The translations under genes and the position numbers were made by a program. This document shows, one piece after another, positions 1 through 4,961 of a stretch of DNA of 11,056 nucleotides. The notes below the pieces were generated by a model. The model saw nothing but the letters and a program-made list of their open reading frames with translations, did not search any database and was not told where the DNA came from. The stretch is from Clostridiales bacterium (lineage in GTDB: Bacteria > Bacillota > Clostridia > Oscillospirales > Oscillospiraceae): NCBI GenBank assembly GCA_019421975.1, contig JAHZEE010000034.1, positions 1 through 11,056 of the forward strand, written 5' to 3'. The stretch's first letter is position 1, and the number at the start of each line of letters is the position of its first letter.

Positions 1-1
1 G

Positions 2-430
2 TTCTGCTGCGGCATCGCCTGCTCCGCCGAGGGCCAGGCGACTGCCTCCGGCAGCTATATCATCAATCTGCTGCTGGCCAATGTCTGTAAGCTGAATGTG
101 ACCCGGTTCCCGTATGAAATCGTCCGTTTGGCAGAAGATATTGCCGGTGGCCTGATGGTCACAGCGCCGTCTGAGGCGGACTTCCGGGATCCGAAGCTGG
201 GTGCTTACATTGAGAAGTATCTGCGCGGCAACCCCAAGTTCTCCACCGAGAACCGTTTGCGCGTGATGCGCCTGATCGAGAACCTGTGCCTGGGCACGGC
301 AGCCGTCGGCTACCGCACCGAGTCCATGCACGGCGCAGGCTCCCCGCAGGCAATGCGCATTATGATCTCCCGCCAGAGCAACCTGGAGCACAAGAAGAGC
401 CTGGCAGCCGCACTGGCGCATGTGAAATAA
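2..430 (+). CDS. abfD: 4-hydroxybutyryl-CoA dehydratase (vinylacetyl-CoA delta-isomerase), 3' part
   Basis: The window opens inside this gene; 142 C-terminal residues of a protein that is usually about 485-490 residues are present. The enzyme dehydrates 4-hydroxybutyryl-CoA to crotonyl-CoA (and isomerises vinylacetyl-CoA) with FAD and a [4Fe-4S] cluster in the cytoplasm, as part of 4-aminobutyrate/succinate fermentation to butyrate. Recognition rests on the C-terminal signature GTAAVGYRTESMHGAGSPQ followed by RIMISRQ.NLE.KK. The Glu of TESMHG lies 36 residues from the end, where Glu455 of the Clostridium aminobutyricum enzyme would fall. The known cluster ligands (Cys99, Cys103, His292, Cys299 in that enzyme) would lie upstream of the window and cannot be checked. 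Reading in from base 2 is open, so an internal ATG at 98 is not the start. The NifU-like gene follows within about 30 nt with no terminator between them, which suggests one transcript. Confidence 0.93.
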   Translation, partial: FCCGIACSAEGQATASGSYIINLLLANVCKLNVTRFPYEIVRLAEDIAGGLMVTAPSEADFRDPKLGAYIEKYLRGNPKFSTENRLRVMRLIENLCLGTAAVGYRTESMHGAGSPQAMRIMISRQSNLEHKKSLAAALAHVK

Positions 431-460
431 TTTCGATAAGGAAGATTGATTGCTTTGACC

Positions 461-739
461 ATGTTAGATCGCATCGAGAAAGTGCTGGACGAGAAGGTGC
501 GTCCGCAGCTTTCCGAACACGGCGGCGCCATCCGCTCCGTGGAATTTGAGGATGGAATCTACCGATTCGAGTTCCTTGGCGCGTGCTCCGGCTGCCCCTC
601 CGCCTATATCTCCACCGAGGAGATTGTGGGAAAGGAGCTCATGGACGCCATCCCGGAGATCAAGCAGGTTGTCCTGATCCAGAGTATCAGCGAAGATCTG
701 TTGGAGCAGGCGCGCAAAATTCTGCACCACGAAATGTAA
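461..739 (+). CDS. NifU-like C-terminal domain protein, Fe-S cluster scaffold/carrier
   Basis: This small protein (92 aa from ATG 461) consists almost entirely of a NifU C-terminal (Nfu-type) domain. It begins LDRIEKVLDEKVRPQLSEHGG and carries the diagnostic CSGC pair (Cys42 and Cys45) in the context FLGACSGCPSA, the pair that holds a transient cluster between subunits of a dimer. The family stores or delivers [4Fe-4S] clusters to apo-proteins in the cytoplasm. The start is uncertain. The only Shine-Dalgarno-like sequence, AAGGAAG at 438-444, is 16 nt from ATG 461 but 10 nt from an in-frame TTG at 455, which would add two residues; a further TTG at 446 is too close. It sits directly behind the dehydratase gene, itself a [4Fe-4S] enzyme, so a role in supplying that cluster is a reasonable inference but not shown. 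Confidence 0.88.
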   Translation: MLDRIEKVLDEKVRPQLSEHGGAIRSVEFEDGIYRFEFLGACSGCPSAYISTEEIVGKELMDAIPEIKQVVLIQSISEDLLEQARKILHHEM

Positions 740-745
740 ATCACT

Positions 746-781
746 CAAACGGGCACCCCGCAGCCGTGGGATGCCCGTTTG
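746..781 (+). terminator. Hairpin after the NifU-like gene, probable terminator
   Basis: A 14-position stem (CAAACGGGCACCCC with GGGATGCCCGTTTG, one C/A mismatch) encloses an 8-nt loop and lies 7 nt after the stop codon. The following bases (GGCTGTTAT) are only weakly U-rich, so termination may be partial and some readthrough into the enoyl-CoA hydratase gene is possible. Confidence 0.65.
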
Positions 782-784
782 GGC

Positions 785-793
785 TGTTATAAA
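785..793 (+). promoter_or_regulatory. Possible extended -10 element of the enoyl-CoA hydratase gene
   Basis: TGTTATAAA (TG, one base, then TATAAA) directly follows the terminator hairpin and would start transcription about 35 nt before ATG 835. No -35 element is recognisable, because that position falls inside the hairpin. A TTGACA at 799-804 has no -10 partner at the right distance. This is a weak call. Confidence 0.3.
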
Positions 794-834
794 GCAAATT
801 GACAAATTTATCACAAAGAAAAAGGAGCGTATCT

Positions 835-1611
835 ATGAGTCTGGTAGCGTATGAGAAGAGAGGTCACCTTGCGGTGATCACCATGCAGAACACTGCAAAG
901 CTCAATGCCCTGAGCCTGTCCTTCCTGAGCGATATTTCAGAGGCATTTGAGAAGGTGGAGGCGGATCGTGAGATCTTCTGCTGTATTCTGACGGGCTGTG
1001 AGAAGGCGTTTATTGCCGGTGCGGACATCTCTGAGATGGTCCATCTGTCCGCTGCGGAGTCGCTGTTCTGGGGCAAGGCGGCGTCGGATCTGGGCAACCG
1101 GATTGAGCACTGCCGGGTGCCTGTGATTGCAGCCATCAACGGCTTCTGCCTGGGCGGCGGCAACGAGGTCGCCATGTCCTGCGACATCCGCTATGCCTCT
1201 GAGAAGGCCAAGTTTGGCCAGCCGGAGGTGGGCCTCGGCATCACGCCGGGCGCCGGCGGCACCCAGCGTCTGCCCCGCCTGATCGGCGCCGGCAAGGCCA
1301 AGGAGCTGCTGTACACCGGCCGCGTGATCGGCGCGCAGGAGGCCTATGAGATCGGCCTGGTGCAGAAGGTTGTGCCCCACGAGGCGCTGATGGACGCCTG
1401 CCTGGCGCTGGCCGACGAGATCATGGCCAATGCACAGATCGCGGTGCAGGAGACCAAGAAGTGCGTGGATATGGGCCTCAACGCCAGCATCGAGGCCGGC
1501 GTGTCCTACGAGCAGCAGGCGTTTGCCGTCTGCAACGGCACCGAGGACAAGAAGATCGGCATGACCGCCTTCCTGGAGAAGAAAAAAGAGAAGAATTACA
1601 TCTATCGGTAA
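835..1611 (+). CDS. Enoyl-CoA hydratase/crotonase family protein (3-hydroxybutyryl-CoA dehydratase-like)
   Basis: This is a 258-residue crotonase-fold protein, the usual family length. Such enzymes interconvert crotonyl-CoA and 3-hydroxybutyryl-CoA (or longer enoyl-CoAs) in the cytoplasm. Both catalytic glutamates of true hydratases are present: Glu111 in [11 protein letters not shown] and Glu131 in [20 protein letters not shown]. The oxyanion-hole segments AFIAGADI (59-65) and INGFCLGGG (101-109) are also intact. The start at ATG 835 is fixed by AAAGGAG about 7 nt upstream; an in-frame TTG at 799 has no ribosome site. The gene is flanked by hairpins on both sides, so it is probably its own transcription unit. 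Next to a dehydratase that produces crotonyl-CoA, a role in C4-CoA metabolism is likely. The chain-length preference cannot be read from the sequence, and no dehydrogenase or thiolase partner is in the window. Confidence 0.92.
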   Translation: MSLVAYEKRGHLAVITMQNTAKLNALSLSFLSDISEAFEKVEADREIFCCILTGCEKAFIAGADISEMVHLSAAESLFWGKAASDLGNRIEHCRVPVIAAINGFCLGGGNEVAMSCDIRYASEKAKFGQPEVGLGITPGAGGTQRLPRLIGAGKAKELLYTGRVIGAQEAYEIGLVQKVVPHEALMDACLALADEIMANAQIAVQETKKCVDMGLNASIEAGVSYEQQAFAVCNGTEDKKIGMTAFLEKKKEKNYIYR

Positions 1612-1620
1612 GTGAGAGCG

Positions 1621-1660
1621 AAAAGCGCCCGGACAGCTTCCTGTCCGGGCGCTTTTTCTT
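1621..1660 (+). terminator. Strong intrinsic terminator after the enoyl-CoA hydratase gene
   Basis: A perfect 16-bp stem (AAAAGCGCCCGGACAG paired with CTGTCCGGGCGCTTTT) with a CTTC tetraloop runs into TTTTTCTT. It begins about 9 nt after the stop codon. The A-run on the left arm also gives a U-run on the opposite strand, but no minus-strand gene ends here. Confidence 0.93.
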
Positions 1661-1718
1661 GAATTTGGAATAATCGCCGGAATTTGTGTGAATACTACGG
1701 ACACAGGGAGGTAATCAA

Positions 1719-2321
1719 ATGAACTTTTTACAGTCCAAGACCGCGATCAACCTGGCCCGCAGCTTTGCCGGCGAGTCCCAGGCGAGAAACCGCTACACCA
1801 TCTACGCCGAACAGGCCCGCAATGAGCAGCAGGAGTATCTGGCGCGGATCTTTGAGCAGACCGCAGACAATGAGCGGATCCATGCCAAGGAATTTCTGGA
1901 GAAGATCCAGCAGTACGCCGGCGAGCCGGTCAAGAATCTGGAGATTGACGGCGGGTACCCCTATCCGCTGGGCAATACAGAGCAGAACCTGACCTTTGCC
2001 GCGGAGGGAGAGCTGGACGAGCACAAGAACGCCTATCCGGCCTTTGCGGCCATTGCGCAGGAGGAGGGCTTCACGGAGGCCGCGCAGCTGTGGAAGATGA
2101 TTGCGGTGATTGAGGGTCTACATCACAATGTCTTCCAGGAGGCGCACTTCCAGCTCACCTCTGGCACGCTGTACCGTAAGCAGCAGCCGGTGGTGTGGCG
2201 CTGTATCAACTGTGGCTATGTCTATACGGGGACAGAGCCCTGGGAGATCTGCCCGGTGTGTGGAAAACCCCACGGCTGGGTAGAGGGGTATGTGGATACC
2301 CATGCGATTCCCAAGTCCTAA
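1719..2321 (+). CDS. rbr: Rubrerythrin
   Basis: This 200-residue protein has the classical order: an N-terminal ferritin-like diiron four-helix bundle, then a C-terminal rubredoxin domain. It acts as an NADH-linked peroxidase (through rubredoxin or another reductase) that removes hydrogen peroxide in anaerobes. Diiron ligands are visible as Glu19 (AGESQARNRY), Glu52 and His55 (NERIHA), Glu98 and Glu101 (GELDEHKNAYPAFA), and Glu132 and His135 (IEGLHH). The rubredoxin Cys4 site is C162-x-x-C165 (CINCGYVYTG) and C178-x-x-C181 (CPVCGKPHG). AGGGAGGT lies 6 nt before the ATG, which decides the start. The gene follows a strong terminator, so it must have its own promoter, but I see no convincing -35/-10 pair in 1661-1705. 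Its stop codon overlaps that of the convergent amidase gene by 4 bp. Confidence 0.95.
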   Translation: MNFLQSKTAINLARSFAGESQARNRYTIYAEQARNEQQEYLARIFEQTADNERIHAKEFLEKIQQYAGEPVKNLEIDGGYPYPLGNTEQNLTFAAEGELDEHKNAYPAFAAIAQEEGFTEAAQLWKMIAVIEGLHHNVFQEAHFQLTSGTLYRKQQPVVWRCINCGYVYTGTEPWEICPVCGKPHGWVEGYVDTHAIPKS

Positions 2322-3055
2322 CCCTGGATGAATTCCTGCCGGGCAAACCCAATGGTGCCGTCGTATTCCACCACATACCAGGCGCCCGTCTCGTTGATGA
2401 TGGTGACGGCAGCGCCGTTGGGAATTTGCCGCAGCACCCGTGAGGTGACGATGGGCAGGTTTCGCAGGTTGAGAGAGCCGGAACTGAGCGCCACCTGACC
2501 GGTGCGCTCCGGGCCCGGCGTCAAAAACGGAACACCAAAGTATTCCGTCACAGAAAGTGCCAGAGATTGCGCGATGGAGGAGAGGTTATCTTGAATCCAC
2601 CGCGCATCTTCTTCGTTGTCGTGGAATGCCAGCTCCAAAAGCACGGAGGGAGCGCGGGTCTGCCGCAGCTCTCCGATGGCGGTGGTGGCCTCCGCACGGG
2701 CCAGCTCTGGCAGGGGATAGAGCTCTTTGAGATTGTCGATGAGGATCTCCGCCATGCGCAGTCCGGAGATACTGGTGGGATAGTAAAAGGCGATGGAGCC
2801 GCGGATGCGGCCGGCCAGCGCCTCTGGGGAGGCGTTGGAGTGCAGCGACAGATGGAAGTCGTGGTTGCCGCGGTTGGACTGCCGGATGGAGGTGACAGCG
2901 GAGCCGTCGGGATCGTTGCGCGTGACATTGATGCCGGAGGCGCGTAGATAGGGCTCCATCTCATCGGCCAGCCGGTTCATCCAGTACTGTTCACTGCCGC
3001 CGTTTACATAGAGATTGGCCTTCTGGGTAGAAGGGCTGAGAAAGAGATCGGGCAT
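2318..3055 (-). CDS. N-acetylmuramoyl-L-alanine amidase-like (amidase_3) protein with C-terminal SH3 domain
   Basis: This is a 245-residue protein: an amidase_3-like domain at about 1-173, a proline-containing linker, and a bacterial SH3 domain at about 186-245 (LNLRNLPIVTSRVLRQIPNG). The family cleaves the amide bond between MurNAc and L-Ala in peptidoglycan. Visible zinc-site candidates are Glu22 (GGSEQYWMNRLADEM), His72 (FHLSLHSNAS) and Glu141 (SVLLELAFHDNEED). The usual first zinc His of the DPGHGG motif is missing; that place reads FLSPSTQ. No signal peptide or membrane segment is visible, so export, spore or lysis-linked release is unexplained. The start at 3055 is chosen because AAAAGGTGA stands 5 nt upstream; an ATG at 3082 lacks a ribosome site and lies upstream of the likely transcription start. 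The protein could be a pseudo-amidase that only binds the wall. Confidence 0.83.
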   Translation of the reverse strand: MPDLFLSPSTQKANLYVNGGSEQYWMNRLADEMEPYLRASGINVTRNDPDGSAVTSIRQSNRGNHDFHLSLHSNASPEALAGRIRGSIAFYYPTSISGLRMAEILIDNLKELYPLPELARAEATTAIGELRQTRAPSVLLELAFHDNEEDARWIQDNLSSIAQSLALSVTEYFGVPFLTPGPERTGQVALSSGSLNLRNLPIVTSRVLRQIPNGAAVTIINETGAWYVVEYDGTIGFARQEFIQG

Positions 3056-3080
3056 TGTGGTCACCTTTTTCTTTTTGTTC

Positions 3081-3086
3081 ATTCTA
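3081..3086 (-). promoter_or_regulatory. Possible -10 element of the amidase gene
   Basis: On the minus strand TAGAAT at 3086-3081 would place the transcript start near 3075, about 20 nt before the chosen start codon and inside the alternative longer reading frame. The matching -35 (TGCACC at 3109-3104, 17-nt spacer) is poor. Confidence 0.35.
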
Positions 3087-3113
3087 TGTGACGCGCAGAA
3101 AAAGGTGCACAGA

Positions 3114-3145
3114 TCCGGCCGGACCGGTTCCTTTCCGTGGAACGG
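3114..3145. promoter_or_regulatory. Palindromes upstream of the GntR-family gene, candidate operator
   Basis: The amidase/gntR divergent intergenic region contains a perfect 10-bp palindrome TCCGGCCGGA (3114-3123). It is followed by an inverted repeat GTTCC-N7-GGAAC (3127-3131 with 3139-3143), which extends to CCG...CGG if one base is bulged. The second repeat covers the -35 region of the gntR promoter, a position suited to autorepression. The assignment is by position only; no known FCD-type operator consensus is matched. Confidence 0.35.
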
Positions 3146-3148
3146 CTG

Positions 3149-3157
3149 TGTTATAAT
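3149..3157 (+). promoter_or_regulatory. Extended -10 promoter of the GntR-family gene
   Basis: TGTTATAAT gives a TG dinucleotide, one base, and a perfect TATAAT, 46 nt before the start codon at 3203. The -35 region (TTCCTT around 3128-3133) is weak, which is typical of extended -10 promoters. Confidence 0.7.
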
Positions 3158-3202
3158 GAAAAAACCGAAATCAGATCAGACGATAACAGGAGGAATCGCT
3201 TT

Positions 3203-3922
3203 ATGGCATATACAGTCAGTGAAAAATTGTGTCAATATGTCAAGGAGGGGATGGAGCACAACCCCTTTGCCGTGCTCAGCCGCCTGGTGTATGAGGGCAT
3301 CTATCGGGAGATCACCGAGGGCCGCCTGACCATTGACGACAGTGTCAATATGTCGAAATTTGCAGAGGCGCTTGGAATCTCCCGCACGCCGGTCAGCATT
3401 GCCGTCAACGATCTCATCAAAGATGGCCTGATGGAGAAACGGAAGGACAACCGGCTGACTGTGAAAAAGATCACCTCTGCCGAGGTGTCCCAGCTGTACG
3501 AGGCGCGGCTGACCATTGAAGTGGAGTGTGCCTACCTGGCCGCGCGGCGCATCACAGATCCGGAGCTGGAGCGGCTGCGGAAAATTTTGGAGGGCTTCCA
3601 GCGGGCGGACGAGACGGAGGACCTCAGGCTCTATATCCAGTGCGATAAGAAATTCCACGATGTGGTCGTTGCAGCGGCAAGAAACCGGCTGCTCGCCGGC
3701 GCCTACAGCTGCCTGGAGGGGCTGCTCCAGTGTTACCGGTACCAGAATCTCAAATATGACTACAAAACTATGTGCCACCGGAACGGCGTCCAGGACGAGA
3801 TGGACTACCATCGGTGCATCTATGAGTCGCTCAGAAGCCATATGCCGATGGAGGCCAAGAATGCCATGTTCCGCGATGTGGAGCGGATGCATGCCACCAT
3901 GTTTATGGTGGCGTTCTCCTAG
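3203..3922 (+). CDS. GntR-family transcriptional regulator, FadR/FCD subfamily
   Basis: This 239-residue regulator has a winged helix-turn-helix at about residues 26-90, with the recognition segment MSKFAEALGISRTPVSIAVNDLIKDGLM typical of GntR proteins. An all-helical FCD effector domain follows at about 95-235. Asp148 and His152 (DKKFHDVVV) and His203 (MDYHRCIYESL) match the metal-binding positions of metal-dependent FCD domains, which generally sense small carboxylates or sugar acids. The start at 3203 is decided by AGGAGG at 3188-3193; an in-frame ATG at 3137 lies upstream of the -10 element. It is transcribed in the same direction as the reductase/GRE genes, which begin 168 nt downstream with their own promoter. 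It is therefore the obvious candidate regulator of that cluster. Its ligand is unknown. Confidence 0.93.
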   Translation: MAYTVSEKLCQYVKEGMEHNPFAVLSRLVYEGIYREITEGRLTIDDSVNMSKFAEALGISRTPVSIAVNDLIKDGLMEKRKDNRLTVKKITSAEVSQLYEARLTIEVECAYLAARRITDPELERLRKILEGFQRADETEDLRLYIQCDKKFHDVVVAAARNRLLAGAYSCLEGLLQCYRYQNLKYDYKTMCHRNGVQDEMDYHRCIYESLRSHMPMEAKNAMFRDVERMHATMFMVAFS

Positions 3923-3936
3923 ATTGATTAAAACGG

Positions 3937-3948
3937 CACAGCTCTGTG
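3937..3948. promoter_or_regulatory. CACAG-CT-CTGTG inverted repeat, possible operator
   Basis: A short dyad (CACAG, 2 nt, CTGTG) lies 15 nt after the regulator's stop codon. The same half-sites occur near the regulator's own promoter (CACAG at 3108-3112, CTGTG at 3146-3150) and once more at 3988-3992 before the reductase promoter. It may be an operator, or part of a weak GC-rich hairpin. No U-run follows, so I do not call a terminator. Confidence 0.25.
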
Positions 3949-4027
3949 TGCAGCTCCGGGCCGCAGTGCCGGCGCCCGCATTAAAATCTGTGCAGACCCA
4001 GCTGCCTTTTGGGGAATTACACTGAAT

Positions 4028-4056
4028 TTGACGCATCTGAAGCGCCCCTATATAAT
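4028..4056 (+). promoter_or_regulatory. Sigma-A-type promoter of the aldo/keto reductase-GRE operon
   Basis: TTGACG (4028-4033), a 17-nt spacer and a perfect TATAAT (4051-4056) form a near-consensus vegetative promoter. Transcription should begin near 4063, leaving a leader of about 28 nt before ATG 4091. Half-sites TCTGA (4036-4040) and TCAGA (4056-4060) flank the -10 element and could bind a repressor. Such a strong promoter in front of a catabolic gene set implies negative control. Confidence 0.82.
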
Positions 4057-4090
4057 CAGAGTATCCAAAACAGACGAGGGGGCAACCAAA

Positions 4091-4951
4091 ATGTACATGA
4101 CAATGAACAACGGCTGTAAAATTCCAATGCTGGGCCTGGGCTGCTTTAAGGCCGGGGAAGAGCGCTGCGTCAAGGCAGTGGAGACGGCCGTCTCCGTGGG
4201 ATACCGCCACTTTGACACGGCCAACCACTATGAAAACGAGAGATATGTCGGACAGGGGATCCGGAACAGCGGGATTGACCGGTCCGAGGTGTTTGTGGTC
4301 AGCAAGATCTGGCCCACCAGCTTTGCAGATCCGGTCAAGGTGATCGAGTTCAGCCTGAAGGCGCTCAACCTGGACTATATTGACGCCTACCTCATCCACT
4401 GGCCGGGGCTGGACCCCGACGCCCGGTACCGGGTCTGGGAGACGCTCCTGCGATACCGGGACATGGGCTACATCAAAGGGGTGGGTGTGTCAAACTTCAA
4501 AAAGGCCCATCTCGTGGACCTGAAGGAGAAGTTCGGCATGGATCCCTGCATGAACGAGTTTGAGATCTCGCCCTGGCTGCAGAAGCCGGAGGATTACCAG
4601 TACTGTCAGGAGAACAAGATCGTCATGTCCGCCAGCGTGCCGTTTGCCAAGGGGGACATTCTGACAGATCCGACGCTCCAGGAGATTGCGAGAAAGCACA
4701 ACAAGGATGTGGCGCAGGTGGTGGTGCGCTGGAACCTGCAGCGCGGCAACTGCGTCATCCCCAAGTCCTCCAATCCGGAGCGGATCCGGAACAATTTCCA
4801 GGTCTTTGATTTTGAGCTGGATCAGGCCGACATGGACCTGATTGCCACGCTGGATCGGGAGAAACACTACGGCAGCGACCCCTTCAAGTTCACCGGCGAC
4901 TACTGGCACTTTGAAGACGCATATCCGGATGATGGATCCAATCAACAGTGA
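4091..4951 (+). CDS. Aldo/keto reductase
   Basis: This 286-residue (alpha/beta)8-barrel NAD(P)H-dependent oxidoreductase interconverts aldehydes or ketones and alcohols in the cytoplasm. The catalytic tetrad is complete: Asp42 and Tyr47 (HFDTANHYENE), Lys72 (VSKIWP) and His103 (LIHWPG). The cofactor segment IPKSSNPERIRNN (223-235) fits NADPH use, and IPMLGLGCF near the N-terminus is the usual family opening. GAGGGGG (4076-4082) sits 8 nt before ATG 4091; an in-frame TTG at 4028 lies inside the promoter and is rejected. The stop codon overlaps the ribosome site of the GRE gene, so translation of the two is probably coupled. GRE dehydratases and lyases often release an aldehyde or ketone, and reducing that product would recycle NAD(P)H; this role is inferred. 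The substrate cannot be told from the sequence. Confidence 0.92.
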   Translation: MYMTMNNGCKIPMLGLGCFKAGEERCVKAVETAVSVGYRHFDTANHYENERYVGQGIRNSGIDRSEVFVVSKIWPTSFADPVKVIEFSLKALNLDYIDAYLIHWPGLDPDARYRVWETLLRYRDMGYIKGVGVSNFKKAHLVDLKEKFGMDPCMNEFEISPWLQKPEDYQYCQENKIVMSASVPFAKGDILTDPTLQEIARKHNKDVAQVVVRWNLQRGNCVIPKSSNPERIRNNFQVFDFELDQADMDLIATLDREKHYGSDPFKFTGDYWHFEDAYPDDGSNQQ

Positions 4952-4961
4952 GGTGGGAAAA

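Noticed and set aside
799..834. Upstream TTG start extending the enoyl-CoA hydratase by 12 residues
   Set aside because: It has no ribosome site, and the AAAGGAG before ATG 835 would be inside the coding sequence; the added residues do not resemble the family N-terminus.
3950..3985. GC-rich stretch with CGGGC and GCCCG arms after the gntR gene as a terminator
   Set aside because: The stem is only 5 bp and is followed by ATTAAAAT, not a U-run.
3176..4399. Minus-strand open frame of 407 codons opposite the gntR and reductase genes
   Set aside because: It covers two well-supported genes and the reductase promoter, and its translation shows no domain; it is a by-product of GC-rich codon use.
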